A stretch of DNA of 64,000 nucleotides from Valencia hispanica (Eukaryota > Chordata > Actinopteri > Cyprinodontiformes > Valenciidae), in NCBI GenBank assembly GCA_963556495.2, contig OY747704.1, positions 2,207,001 to 2,271,000 on the forward strand, written 5' to 3'. The translations under genes and the position numbers were made by a program. The notes beneath the pieces were generated by a model. That model did no database searches and had not been told where the DNA came from. It saw only the letters and a program-made list of their open reading frames with translations. Of this stretch, positions 10,328 through 21,590 are shown piece by piece; the first letter of the stretch is position 1; every line of letters begins with the position of its first letter.

Positions 10328-10933
10328 TGTTAGGTTGTGGTTTAAAGGAGGACCCAAATGCAGAATGTTTAAGAACTCAGATTTAATTAAGTAATAAATA
10401 ACAAAACTTACAAAATAATGACGAGAAAGCCAGGGAACACGGAGACCAGGGAACCCGGGAAGACAGACCAGGGAACGCAGGAACCAGGAAGGGAGGAAAG
10501 AGAACGAACCAGCCAGTTGTGACTGAGTGTGAACTGTATTTATGCTGAGGGGAGTGTGAGGATGAGAGCAGAAAGAGCTGAGGACTGAGCAGCTGAGGGA
10601 GTGAGCAGGTGAAGATAATTAACTGGGATAGGAGGTAAAAAGGCTGGGAGACAGAAGACTCTTAAGAAACTAAAGATAATAAGTCTGGAAGGGAATATAA
10701 AGGAAACAATGGAAAACAGAAGGAAGAAATAAATAGTAAACTATCTAGAGGGAAGAACCTAAGGAAACAAATGAGGACACAAACAGAAGGTGAAAATATC
10801 TAAGAACAAGAAGAAGAAACAGAAACAAGGAAGTTCCAGAATAAACTAGTAGAAACAAAGAATAACTAAACACGATAATAGAACTAAATAAGGAAAATAA
10901 CTAACAAAACACAAACACCTAGGAATCATGACA
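10328..10933 (-). mobile_element. Solo LTR, reverse orientation
   Basis: The plus strand begins TGTTAGGTTGTGG and ends GGAATCATGACA, giving TG...CA ends. The flanks are CTTAA (10323-10327) and CTTCA (10934-10938), a 5-bp duplication with one change. Orientation is inferred from the minus-strand end, ...GCATTTGGGTCCTCC, which resembles the downstream end of fish LTRs. A related end appears at 26533-26570. There is no internal coding region. Confidence 0.6.
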
Positions 10934-11102
10934 CTTCATCTACTTCACACATCTATTTTTTTTTTCATGAACAATCGAGACATTTCAACAATTATTAAGT
11001 ACGTTTTTGTGGACAATCGGAACATTGAAACATTTTCATAATCACATTTTCTATGGACAATAGTGACATTTTAACATTCCTATATACAACATGTAGTGTA
11101 TG

Positions 11103-11922
11103 TGTAATGAAGAGGACTTTCATTACTTGTGTTTGTAAATTATCTTTATGTTACACTGGGGTATAGAAGCACTTTAACTTGACCCCTTATTAATACTGAA
11201 TTTTAAGTGTATTGGTATATGAAAGAAGACCATTGTACATGGAAGGTTTTAAGATATTTATTGAAGAAAATTGTGAGATGGATGGTTGCCTTTGTTTCAG
11301 GAGAGCCACAGCTGCTCCTCGTTAAGTCATGTGGAGTAGTCTGGAGGAATAAAAGAATTGTTACATGAAACAAAATGGTTTCTCAGAAGTAGGACAGCTG
11401 TGAGTGAAGAATGCAAGAAAGTTCAGTGTTAAATCAAGAAGTGAAGTTTGAAGTGTGTTCACTCACCTTTCTTCCTGTTTCCTTACCAGGGTGTTCGGGC
11501 AAATCTTTCCCGGGGGTCCGAGCACCATTTAAAGGTTCCGGTTGAGGCCAGGAGGAGAGTGTGGGGGAAATATTCTTATGGGTTTTCTTATGGGTGTTTT
11601 AATCTGGTGTTTGGAAGTAGATGAGGATTTTCATATCTGTAGTTTTGTATGTAATGGGTTATGGAACTATTGGTATTTAAATAAAGTTTAGACATATTTG
11701 GTGAGGGTAGCGGAGGAGTTCCCCTGGAGAGCAGAGCTAGATGGTTTAGCCCAATTTGAAGCAGACTATATAGGACTGCATGTGTGTCAGGCTGGGGAAG
11801 TGTTGTTGCTGCCTGTAATCCAGACAACTGGTGGAAAATAAACCACTCTGCGTGACTTGCCAAATTCCTGCCTCGGTGTCATTGCTCCTGAAATCCAGCC
11901 GCTTAAGGCAGTCGATATGACA
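11103..11922 (+). mobile_element. Solo LTR with 5-bp target duplication GTATG
   Basis: The 820-bp unit begins TGTAATGAAG, ends CGATATGACA and is flanked by GTATG on both sides (11098-11102 and 11923-11927). A TATATA box near 11766 and an AATAAA near 11838 are placed as expected for U3 and R. No internal region exists, consistent with LTR-LTR recombination. Confidence 0.7.
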
Positions 11923-11952
11923 GTATGTTTAAGGTGTTAGTCAACATGTATG

Positions 11953-12251
11953 TGTCACGCTGACCTATTCCTGCCTCATTGTCTTCACCTGTCTGTCTCA
12001 TCAACCACACCTGATCCTACTCACCTCCTGCCTTTAAGACCCATCACTTCCTTTCACTCCGGGCCGGATCATTAGTAATTGTCTATCCTCATGGTGTGTC
12101 GTCTTCCTGCTGTCTTCCGTCCCTGCCCGATGTCCAGTATCTCCGTTCCTGCCGTCTTCACCACCATCATCACCACCTCCTCCTGTAATAAACATCCTGC
12201 ACCTTCCTTCAGCGAGTGCGTTTGGGTCCATACTCCACACACCTCCTGACA
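11953..12251 (+). repeat. 5' LTR of the non-autonomous element
   Basis: It starts TGTCACGCTGACC and ends CCTCCTGACA, with AATAAA near 12187 for polyadenylation. It ends 19 bases before the ATG at 12271. No standard TGG-type primer-binding site follows the LTR, so an unusual primer or self-priming is possible. Confidence 0.88.
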
Positions 12252-12270
12252 GAATGATCCAGCCCTGAAC

Positions 12271-13982
12271 ATGGACCCAGCACTAGCCCACGAGTCTGGA
12301 CGAACCTGGCCAAACTCGCTGCCTCTCCTCACCTTCCTGTGCGGGTCTCTGGAGCCGAGGAGATCCGAGAAGTGTTCCCTCACTTCCAGAGTGTCTTCTC
12401 GGTCCGGGAGCTCGCCGATCTGCGGCGCGAGGCAGAGAGGATTCGCCAGGAGGCGTTGGACCTGACTATCGGTCCGCCCTCTCCGCCTCCACCATCTGGC
12501 CGTAGGCGACGGGCCCGCCGAGCCGGAGTTTCCGCGAGCGAGGAGCAGGGAGGCGCGGCCAAACGGACCACCAACGTCGGGTCCATCTCCGTTCTTCGCG
12601 CACTGCCGGTTCTCTGCCCTGCCTTCTTTGTCCCTCCTTCAGCTGGCTCTTCGGGGGCTCCTCACATCAGGGAGGAGGACCTGTTCGAGTTTTTCTACGG
12701 GGACAAGACGGCCTACCTCTGCTCCAGGGGAGAACCAGCACCTCGCCGCAGGCAGCGACGCCGCCGAGGTGGGGCCACTTCCGGGGCAGTTCCAGCTCCA
12801 GTCCTTGAGCCCGTTCCAGTCCTTGAGCCCGTTCCAGTCCGTGAGCCCGTTCCAGCTCGTGAGCCCGTTCCAGCTCCAGAGCCCGTTCCAGCTCCAGAGC
12901 CCGTTCCAGCTCCAGAGCCCGTTCCAGCTCCAGAGCCTGCCGTTATTGTGGCTGCTGTGTTTCTGGCGGTCACAGCGGCGGCTCTCCAGCGACCAACATT
13001 TCCCCATGCGTCGCTGGAGCTCCCGGGGAGGGTTAAGGAGGACCCGTCCCCGTCGCTGGAGCTCCCGGGGAGGGTCAAGGAGGACCCGTCCCCGTCCCCC
13101 GAGCCTCCAGACACTTCGTCTCAGCAGGCGTCCGAGCCTCCAGACACTCCGTCTCAGCAGGCGTCCGAGCCTCCAGACACTCCGTCTCAGCAGGCGTCCG
13201 AGCCTCCAGACACTTCGTCTCAGCCGGCGTCCGAGCCTCCAGACACTTCGTCTCAGCCGGCTTCCGAGCCTCCAGACACTTCGTCTCAGCCGGCGTCCGA
13301 GCCTCCAGACCCTTCGTCTCAGCATGAGTCCGAGCCTCCAGACCCTTCGTCTCAGCAGGCGTCCGAGCCTCCAGATCCTTCGTCTCAGCAGGCATCCGAG
13401 CCTCCAGATCCTTCGTCTCAGCAGGAATCCGAGCCTCCAGACTCTCTTTGTCTCGGCCGACCTTTACCGGCCAGGCCTCTTTGTTGCTGCCGACCAGCCA
13501 AGCTCCTCAGGCGCTACCTGACCCTCAGAAGAGGACCTAAGGGCCGTCCGCCCAAACCCCAGGTCCTCAAGGGAGGATTACCAGGCCGTCCGCCCGACCT
13601 CCATCCAGCCAGAGGACGCCATCCGGGCCGTCCGCCCGACCTCCGTCCAGCCAGAGGCCGCCACCGGGGCCGTCCGCCCGACCTCCGTCCAGCCAGAGGC
13701 CGCCATCGGGGCCGTCCGCCCGACCTCCAAGTCCTCAGGGGCCGCCACCGGGGCCGTCCGCCCAACCTCCGTCCAGCCAGAGGCCGCCACCGGGGCCGTC
13801 CGCCCGACCTCCGTCCAGCCAGAGGCCGCCACCGGGGCCGTCCGCCAGACTTCCAGGGGTGTACCCAAAGAGACTCGGGCCCTCCTTCCGTGGGTCCCCT
13901 CCACCCACCCTGGCAAGGGTGCCTTTTTTTCCCCCCTTTCTTTCCTACTCCTCTCTCCACGGCGTCTGGAATCCGCCTTTAA
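12271..13982 (+). CDS. Repeat-built ORF of the non-autonomous LTR element
   Basis: An ATG at 12271 opens a short frame (MDPALAHESGRTWPNS) like the start of a Gypsy-type gag. The long 547-residue frame runs 12339-13982 without its own ATG, so a frameshift or recoding is needed between them. The long frame has an N-terminal charged region (VFPHFQSVFSVRELADLRR), an Arg-rich part, about ten PVPAPE/PVPVLE hexamers, eleven 11-residue SEPPDTSSQQA repeats and about six 14-residue RPARGRHRGRPPDL repeats. No enzymatic domain is visible. The antisense frames here are open only because of repeat composition. Confidence 0.55.
12802..12940 (+). repeat. 18-bp minisatellite (PVPAPE-coding)
   Basis: About eight tandem copies of a GAGCCCGTTCCAGCTCCA unit, each encoding six residues, lie inside the LTR element's ORF. 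Variants change Ala-Pro to Leu or Arg at one position. Confidence 0.8.
13098..13440 (+). repeat. 33-bp minisatellite (SEPPDTSSQQA-coding)
   Basis: About ten to eleven tandem 33-bp units follow CCGAGCCTCCAGACACTTCG. The unit length is a multiple of three, so the ORF is kept open across all copies. Changes are mostly single substitutions. Confidence 0.85.
13560..13850 (+). repeat. 42-bp minisatellite (RGRPPDLRPARGRH-coding)
   Basis: Six to seven tandem 42-bp units are built around GGCCGTCCGCCCGACCTCC, again a multiple of three. The encoded peptide is very basic. Confidence 0.85.
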
Positions 13983-13994
13983 AGGGCGGGGTCC

Positions 13995-14293
13995 TGTCAC
14001 GCTGTCCTATTCCTGCCTCATTGTCTTCACCCGTCTGTCTCATCAACCACACCTGATCCTACTCACCTCCTGCCTTTAAGACCTATCACTTCCTTTCACT
14101 CCGGGCCGGATCATTAGTAATTGTCTATCCCCATGGTGTGTCGTCTTCCTGCTGTCTTCCGTCCCTGCCCGATGTCCAGTATCTCCGTTCCTGTCGTCTT
14201 CACCACCATCATCACCACCTCCTCCTGTAATAAACATCCTGCACCTTCCTTCAGCGAGTGCGTTTGGATCCATACTCCACACACCTCCTGACA
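13995..14293 (+). repeat. 3' LTR of the non-autonomous element
   Basis: Near-identical to the 5' LTR. The visible differences are T for A after CACGCTG, C for T in CACC(C)GTC, and a few transitions. Followed by the GTATG target duplication. Confidence 0.88.
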
Positions 14294-14298
14294 GTATG

Positions 14299-14647
14299 CA
14301 ATTTCATTGTATTTTGAATTTATCCATGTTTGCATTTACTCACATTTTGAGTTAAGATGATTTTTCATGTCGGTTAAGGTGATTCGGTGTACCGAGACAT
14401 TGTCAAAAATAAGGTAGTTCCCCGGGCCGGCTGTTCAAGAACAGCCGACAGGTTTTTCGACTCCACACAACCAATCACCGCTGGCATAGGATTGACTATG
14501 TTTATAAGCTCATATAGGTGTTAGTATATCTCCACTATTTCTTGTTTTTCATTCATCATTCAAAAGTATATATGTTACTCACATTTAAAGGTTGTTAATT
14601 TCTCTAATTAGCTTTTTGGTGCCCTTAGAGCGCACCACAGGGGGGAA
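14299..14647 (+). other. ERV 3' leader to LTR, ending in a polypurine tract
   Basis: No coding region is recognised. The last bases, CACAGGGGGGAA (about 14636-14647), form a polypurine tract directly before the LTR start, as used to prime plus-strand DNA in retroviruses. The segment presumably belongs to the same ERV as the env remnant at 9727. Confidence 0.55.
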
Positions 14648-15066
14648 TGTTGTGGCAGAATTATGAATGTCCAAAATGTTCTTATCGAAAATGCTACGTG
14701 AAGGAATTTGTGTGTCTATTTAGAGAAGGTCACTCTGACGCGGTGGATTGTGAACTTGACTTGCGGAGTACGTTCTCTCGGGGTGCCGCTGGATTGCAGA
14801 TAGCACTGGCGCCGGTGTGACGCACAAACTCGGTATAGAATCTGGGTGTTAATAGTAGAAGGGGAGTCTAGTCTGGGGCTTGCCGGAGAGTCTTGCTGGG
14901 GTATTTGAGGACGACAGAACTGTATGTCATCAATGCTTTGTCCTGCTCAGAGAAGGTATGTAAACTAATAAATCGGCAGAGGCTGTATTCCAGAACTGAA
15001 GTTGTGTTGGCTTCGTTTATTTGTTTAACTGGACTCAATATCTTTCCATGTTAATCTGGTCCAACA
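14648..15066 (+). repeat. ERV 3' LTR (probable)
   Basis: The unit begins TGTTGTGGCAG after a polypurine tract and ends GGTCCAACA, with TG...CA inverted ends. An AATAAA lies near 14969. The env remnant upstream on the same strand and the lack of retroviral sequence downstream support a 3' LTR. The left LTR is outside the window or lost, so target duplication cannot be tested. Confidence 0.65.
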
Positions 15067-15472
15067 TTCAAAATAACCAACAGTTACATTGTATGATTAC
15101 ATTACAAAGCATGTGCCTTAAGCCCTTTCTCCAAACACTCTTCACAATGCTGAGGGGATAAAGTAAAAACAGCAATAAAGCATGAAGCACGCACAAAACA
15201 TATGATACATAAAAACATTCTGTAAGCCGTATTGCGTAATTTCCTGTTGTCACTGTTGCGCTCCCTGTAAACTGTTTGGTGTTCAGACTCTCTTGAATTG
15301 ATCTTATTTTCTCTGTGCTGAGGCCATTCTAAGTTATTTTAACACACAAGCACACTAAAACACACGTTTTGTGGTGGTGTACCTTACGTTTTGGGAACTC
15401 CTTGTGTTTCACACAGCTTTTCTTGGGGTGGTAAGGTCTCGCTAGCTCAGTTAGCTTAGCTTCATTGCGGCT

Positions 15473-16348
15473 ATGGCTACTCTTCTCTCTCCTGTCTCTA
15501 ACTCTTCTCTTCTCTCTTGCTTTCTCTGTCAGATGTTTAGTTACTTCCCTGCCTCCTTTAGTGATAATGGTAACTTTAATAAATGTAATATTTTTGTAGC
15601 TTTGGAGGCGAGGGTATCAGAATTAGAAGCACGGCTCCGCGCTGTTGAAAAACCAGCTGATAGCCGAAGCCCATTAGCCAGCGCGGGGCCAACACGGATA
15701 GAACCCCCTAGCTGTCCTCCGGTAGAGCCGGGACCTCAGGCCGGCTGGGTTACTGTACGTAGGAAGCATAGTTCTAGGACCCAGCCCCCGGGCCACCACC
15801 AACCGGTCCGCATTTCTAACAGATTTTCCCCGCTCAGCGACACACCCGCTGAGAAGCCGACCCTGGTAATTGGCAGCTCCATAGTCAGAAACGTGGCATT
15901 GGAGACACCATTGACCATAGTCAAATGCTTGCCAGGGGCCAGAACGGGCGACATCAAATCCTACCTGAAACTGCTGGCTAAAGATAAGCATAAATACAGT
16001 AAGATTGTTATTCACGCTGGCGGTAATGACACCCGGTTACGCCAATCGGAGGTCACTAAAATTAGTGTTGCTTCGGTGTCTAAGTTTGCCAAAACAATGT
16101 CAGACTCGGTAATCTTTTCTGGTCCCCTGCCTGATCGGACCAGTGACGACATGTTTAGCCGCATGCTGTCATTCCATCAATGGTTGTCTGGGTGGTGTCC
16201 TGCAAACGATGTGGGCTACATTGATAACTGGAGAACGTTTTGGGGAAAACCTGGTCTGATCCGGAGAGACAGCATCCATCACACTTTGGATGGAGCAGCT
16301 CTTCTTTCTAGGAATATGGCCGAATTTATTAGTCCTCCAAAACACTGA
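15473..16348 (+). CDS. L2 LINE ORF1, SGNH-esterase-type protein, intact
   Basis: A 291-residue ORF from an ATG. Residues about 42-60 ([17 protein letters not shown]) form a short coiled coil. A Pro-rich linker follows, then an SGNH-hydrolase-like domain from about residue 125. The nucleophile region reads [11 protein letters not shown], the oxyanion block HAGGNDTRL, and the C-terminal D-x-x-H block [11 protein letters not shown]. In CR1/L2-clade LINEs such ORF1 proteins are thought to bind RNA or membranes in the retrotransposition particle. It ends 93 bases before ORF2. The ATG is lost (AAG) in copy 2, making this the better ORF1 in the window. Confidence 0.8.
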   Translation: MATLLSPVSNSSLLSCFLCQMFSYFPASFSDNGNFNKCNIFVALEARVSELEARLRAVEKPADSRSPLASAGPTRIEPPSCPPVEPGPQAGWVTVRRKHSSRTQPPGHHQPVRISNRFSPLSDTPAEKPTLVIGSSIVRNVALETPLTIVKCLPGARTGDIKSYLKLLAKDKHKYSKIVIHAGGNDTRLRQSEVTKISVASVSKFAKTMSDSVIFSGPLPDRTSDDMFSRMLSFHQWLSGWCPANDVGYIDNWRTFWGKPGLIRRDSIHHTLDGAALLSRNMAEFISPPKH

Positions 16349-16441
16349 AAACCCAGGGTCCAGACCAGGAAGCAGAGTCGTAGTTTAACCCACCTCTCTG
16401 CTGCTTCTGTACTGTTACCCACCCATTACCCTATAGAAACA

Positions 16442-19400
16442 GTGTCTTGCCCACGGCCAAAATTAAATGGATTAAAAGTTAAGCCAACAAAAGCAAATTA
16501 TGGAAATCTCATAAAAATAAATACAACTTTGACTGAACAGAAAAATAAATCTATTAAATGTGGTTTATTAAACATAAGATCTCTCTCCTCAAAGACTTTG
16601 TTAGTAAATGACTTGATTTGTCATAATCACATTGATTTCCTTTGTCTCACAGAAACCTGGTTCCAGTAGGAGGATTATGTCAGTATAAATGAGTCAACTC
16701 CTTCCAGTCATTTAAATTTTCACATTCCTAGAAATACTGGGCGAGGAGGAGGAGTTGCAACCATTTTTCGTTCTGATTTACTAATTAGTCCCAGACCAAT
16801 TGATAGCTGCAGTTCTTTTGAACATCTAACCCTTAATTTTCCTCATCCAAGTTGCAAAACATTAAGACCATTTTTGTTTGTGGTTTTTTATCGTCCACCT
16901 GGCCATTACTCTCAATTCTTGGATCAGATCTCACATTTTTTATCTGATTTAGTATTAAATACTGATAGGGTTATTATAGTGGGGGACTTTAATATTCATG
17001 TGGATACTGAAAGTGATAGCCTAAATGCAGCCTTTAATGCTATTTTAGACTCAATTGGCTTTACTCAAAAAGTACAGGGATCGACCCACTCGGGCAAACA
17101 CACTTTGGACCTTGTACTGACATACGGTATTGAGTGTGAGGAAATAACAGTCCACCCACATAACCCGGTCCTGTCTGTCCACTTCTTAATAACTTTTGAA
17201 TTTACTTTAACTGACCATCTTGAATCTGAAAGAAAATTTCATTATAGTAGAGCTTTATCAGACAATGCTGTAACAATTTTTTAAGAATCTGTTCCATTCT
17301 TACTTTCCTTAGTGTCTCAGGGTAACACAGTGGATGGCAGCAATTCTATCTCTAACCCTTCAGAAATTGATGATCTGGTTCACAGCGTTACGTCCTCATT
17401 GAGTTTGGCATTAGATAGTGTAGCCCCCTTAAAAAAGAAAGTGGCTAGCCATAGGAGGCTGACTCCTTGGTTCAACGCAGAGTTGCGTACTGTCACGCTG
17501 CCTCTACTCACCTCCTGCCTTTAAGACCCCTCACTTCCTTTCACTCGCGGCCGGATCATCCTTCCTCCTTCCTCCTTCCTCCTAGTAGTCCTCCTTCAGT
17601 AGCAATTGTCAATCCCCATGGTGTGTCGTCTTCCTGCTGTCTTCCTTCCCTGCCCGATGTCCAGTGTCTCAGTTCCTACCATCATCACCAGGACTTAACA
17701 ATAATAAACATCCTGCATCTTCCTTCAGCGAGTGCGTTTGGGTCCATTCTCCACAAACAGCACGTGACACGTACTTTAAAGCAGAATAATAGGAAGTTGG
17801 AGAGAAAATGGCGCTTTTTAGTACAGTTGCCAAACTTACACAGAGTCATAGCTCTGTTGAGCCAACTATTCCCCCAGCTCTTAGCAGTGATGATTTTATG
17901 GGATTCTTCATAAATAAAATTAATTCTATTAAAAATAAAATCATTGGCATCCTCCCAAACACGATTACTTCTTCCTCAGTAAATGAGGCAGTATCGGAAA
18001 GAACTGTAGAACCTCAGTTGTGCTTAGGCTGTTTTGATTCAGTCGAGCTTTCGGAATTATCAAAAATATTAGCCTCATCTAAACCTTTAACTTGTATGTT
18101 GGACCCAATTCCAACCATTATTATTATTTAAAGAAGTGTTCCATTTGGTTCCTGGCCCCATTTTGGATATGATGAATCTATCCTTAGTAAACGGATACGT
18201 ACCACAGGAATTTAAAATAGCTGTAATTAAACCTTCACTCAAGAAACCTTCCCTTGATCAAGATGACTTAGTGAATTACAGACCTATATCTAACCTTCCT
18301 GTCTCATCCAAAGTCCTTGAGAAAATTGTTGCTAATCAAGTCTTTGAGCATCTAAACAGTAACGAGCTGTTTGAAGAGTTTCAGTCAGGTTTTAGAGCTC
18401 ATCATAGCACTGAAACAGCACTGGTGAAGGTTACTAATGATATTCTCATGGCCTCAGATAATAGACTTGTGTCTGTTCTGGTTTTGTTAGATCTCAGTGC
18501 TGCTTTTGACACATTCGATCATAATATTCTCTTAGAAAGGCTTGAACATGTTGCAGGGATCAAAGGAACAGCACTAGGCTGGTTTAAATCATATTTGTCT
18601 GATAGATTCCAGTTTGTTCATCTCAATGATAAATCTTCTTCACTCTCAAGGGTTACTTGTGGAGTTCCACAGGGTTCTGTGCTTGGACCAATTCTGTTCA
18701 CCATATATATGCTCCCAATTGGTAGAATCATTAGACAGCATGGGATAAATTTCCACAGCTATGCAGATGATACACAACTATATTTATCCATAAATCCTGA
18801 TGAACCCAGTCAGTTAGGTAGATTACAGGCATGTCTGGAAGACATAAAAACATGGATGACCCTAAACTTTTTGTTTTAAATTCTGACAAAACAGAAGTTG
18901 CTGTCTTTGGACCAGAAGTTCTTAAACAGAAACTGATTAGTCAATCACTTCATCTGGATGGCATTAAATTGGCCCCCAGTAATAACGTAAAGAACCTCGG
19001 CGTTATTTTTGACCGGGACTTGACATTTAAATCCCATGTTAAACAGGTTTCTAGGATTTCTTTCTTTCACCTCCGGAATATTGCTAAAATTAGAAACATC
19101 CTGTCCAGGAGTGATGCTGAGAAACTAGTCCATGCATTTGTTACCTCAAGGCTGGACTACTGTAATTCTTTACTATCAGGTAGTGCACAAAATGCCATTA
19201 AAAGCCTTCAGTTGAACCAAAATGCAGCAGCAAGAGTTCTGATGAATATTAAAAAGAGAGATCACATTTCTCCTGCTTTAGCTTCCCTTCATTGGCTCCC
19301 TGTTAAATCCAGAATAGAATGTAAGATCCTTCTTCTTACATACAAAGCCCTTAATAATAAAGCTCCATCATACATCAGAGATCTAATTGTTCCTTATGTT

Positions 19401-19601
19401 CCTAACAGAGCCCTTTGCTCTCAGACTGCAGGTTTACTTGTAGTTCCTAGGATTTCTAAAAGTAGAATGGGAGGCAGATCTTTTAATTATCAGGCTCCTC
19501 TCCTGTGGAACCAGCTCCCAGCTTTAGTCCGTGAGGCAGACACTCTGTTTACTATTAAGGCCAGGCTTAAAACTTTCCTTTTTGATAAAGCTAATAGTTA
19601 G
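16442..19601 (+). pseudogene. L2 LINE ORF2 (endonuclease-reverse transcriptase), broken
   Basis: The endonuclease part has [24 protein letters not shown] and, at the end, LSVHFLITF, where copy 2 has LSDHFLITF. The catalytic SDH aspartate is therefore changed to valine. The RT part includes [30 protein letters not shown] and the YADD box, followed by thumb and C-terminal segments. Defects: TAG at 16667, TAA at 17282, a solo LTR at 17491-17769, a deletion near 17816, an in-frame TAA near 18129 and a frameshift near 18870. The strand and order of domains match other L2 copies here. Confidence 0.85.
17491..17769 (+). mobile_element. Solo LTR in L2 ORF2, same family as 11953-14293
   Basis: Begins TGTCACGCTGCC and ends CACGTGACA, flanked by a perfect 5-bp duplication CGTAC (17486-17490 and 17770-17774). 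Much of its sequence matches the LTRs at 11953 and 13995, including CTGCCTTTAAGACC and AATAAACATCCTGCA, but it carries a CCTTCCTCCTTCCTCCT expansion. No internal region remains. Confidence 0.9.
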
Positions 19602-20335
19602 AGTGGCTTAGGTCATCCTGAGCTATCTCTGTAGTTATGCTGCTATAGGCTTAGACTGCTGGAGGACAGACTTACCAATTTTCTTCACTCTGCTACTTCC
19701 TTTTCTCCTACTACTCTCCAGTTGTATTACAGTACATTCTGTTATTTCGACTGTTAACTTTGTTTTCTCTCAGTGTTTTTCTCTCCATAGAAGATATACC
19801 TGGTCTGGTATCCTGCTTGGCTGCAATGCCCTGTTGGACGGGGGGCATCGACTGGGATGATCCTCCCAGTAACTGAACATCCACTGTGTCCTGTTATTAA
19901 CTTTTTACTTTCTGTAACATAGAAAGTTCTCTTATATCAGATCTTCTGTTCCTTCTGTGTTTCTGCTCTGTCTTCTCAAACCCCCAGATGGTCGTGGCAG
20001 ATGGCCGCTCCTACTGAGCCTGGTTCTGCTGGAGGTTTCTTCCTGTTAAAGGGGAGTTTTTCCTCTCCACTGTCGCTACATGCTTGCTCAGTATGAGGTA
20101 TTGCTGAAGGATTGCTGTGGTTGGAAAGTCTGCATCAACGGGGCCCAACCTCACGCCAATGACTGACGCAATCTGCTGGGATTCCTTAAATAGGAAACTT
20201 TTTAACTGATTGGAATGTTTGTATAAATGTATTGAAATGACTTCTTGTTAAGTGCCTTGAGATGACATCTGTCGTGAATTGGAGCTATATAAATAAACTG
20301 AATTGAATTGAATTGAATTGAATAAACTGAATTGA

Positions 20336-20600
20336 AATTCCTCAAAAGCAGCTCTAAACAGATGGGTTTCAGCCGTGATTTGAAAGAACTCAGTGTTTCA
20401 GCAGGGTTGCCTTTAAAAAAACAAAAAATATCCACACCTAGCCACGTAAGAGCATTAGTAAGCTCATTTCTAGGCATGCCAAACCTGTACGGGGCAGTAG
20501 TTCCCCAAATCCTATCCACTCAGAATAGCATTGAACTTTCTAAATTCTATCATAGAGCAGTAATTAAGCTTTTAAAAACAAGCAAGCCATAAGCACTTGG
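20336..20600. repeat. Possible L2-derived fragment
   Basis: The stretch with AGCTCTAAACAGATGGG and CTCAGTGTTTCAGCAG resembles part of the antisense L2-like element near 28630-28690. It follows the simple-repeat tail of L2 copy 1. The 86-residue ORF across it has no recognised domain. Confidence 0.35.
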
Positions 20601-21590
20601 ACAATCGATAACGGCAACACTGAGGACATCATGTTTCTGAGTGGAAACAGGTCGCACATGCGATGTCGGAGCATTTTGTTCCAGACAGCGACATTGCAAA
20701 ACCTGAAACCCTGGTTATTTATGTCTACAAGCAAACACAACGGAGAATTTACAAATCTTCAATTTGGTCAGAGTTTTTAGAAAGAATGGTTTTTGATCGT
20801 GGAAATCTGTGTTTAGATGTGGATAATACGCCAAATTGTAGAAATTATCTTCGTTTGGTGAGCTACCCTACTACATGTTGGCAAAGCCTAAATGTGCTGA
20901 AGACTAAGATACTGGTGTTTCATGGCCTCCTCCTTTATATTGCTATAAAACTAATATTTACGTTTCAGCACTTGTGCCTGCACTACTGCAGCGATCTCTA
21001 CAAGACAGTCAGCATCATAGAGGAATCCCACCAGCACATTCACTTCTTTAGGATAGTCTCAGGTCTGAGGATCCTGTTTTTGCTGTCTGAAGGAGATCTC
21101 ACTGGTTGACAGTTGTCCTGTGTCTGTCAGAAAGATGCAACAACATGGAGCTGAATCTGCTCAGGAAAGAACAAACAGCAGCCTCCATTTCTTGGAACAC
21201 ATTTATGGCAGTCAGCAGATGGAGTGAAGGCACTGAATCCTATTAAAACTTCTGGCTGTATTTGTTTCACCTTATAGGCTTTCTCCCCAGAGAAGAACAG
21301 GAACAAATAAAATGGACACACTTAAGTTTGTCAAAAACACATTTTCTAATTACATTTTAGCTGGATGGTGAAAACACTAGCAAATATTATTTGACCAAAT
21401 ATGAAAAATGACAATGCAGAAGGGGGAAACTTTTTCCCAAGTACAGTGGAATTCATGGAGGGGTTGAGATTTTTAATACTATTTTAAGAAGAAAACATGT
21501 ATTTTTTTTATCCGCCTGCTTGTTTTAGTTTAAATTGTTCCAATACATTGTACTGCAGAGTTTTATGGGAACATTAAAGAATAATGTGAG
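20601..21590. other. Unassigned DNA
   Basis: A 148-residue ORF (20663-21109) starts MSEHFVPDSDIAKPE, faintly like the end of a THAP finger, but the rest has no family features and there are no splice signals that convince. I see no other gene. Confidence 0.4.

Larger units (their letters stand above)
11953..14293 (+). mobile_element. Complete non-autonomous LTR retrotransposon
   Basis: Two 299-bp LTRs (11953-12251 and 13995-14293) begin TGTCACGCTG and end CTCCTGACA. The 5-bp target duplication GTATG is perfect (11948-11952 and 14294-14298). The LTRs differ at only about six positions by eye, so insertion is fairly recent. A purine-rich AAAGGGCGGGG lies just before the 3' LTR. The internal 1.74 kb has no protease, RT, RNase H or integrase and carries one repetitive ORF. 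Movement would need an autonomous partner, probably Ty3/Gypsy-like. Confidence 0.88.
15223..20335 (+). mobile_element. L2-clade LINE copy 1, nearly full length
   Basis: The 5' UTR starts near 15223 and matches the second copy from 38985. It has an ORF1 with esterase signature, then an ORF2 with endonuclease and RT, then a 3' UTR ending in AATTG-type repeats (20295-20335). A 279-bp solo LTR sits in ORF2. ORF2 also has several nonsense changes and an internal deletion, so this copy is dead, but its similarity to copies 2 and 4 is high, suggesting recent family activity. Confidence 0.88.

Noticed and set aside
12639..14000. Long antisense ORFs opposite the LTR-element ORF
   Set aside because: They are open because the minisatellite units are multiples of three and GC-rich; they contain only simple repeats (LRRSVWRLG, AETKGLEAR) and follow no start or promoter logic.
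20663..21109. 148-residue ORF as a host gene or THAP protein
   Set aside because: Only a few residues at the start look THAP-like, the Cys ligands are missing and nothing else is recognisable.
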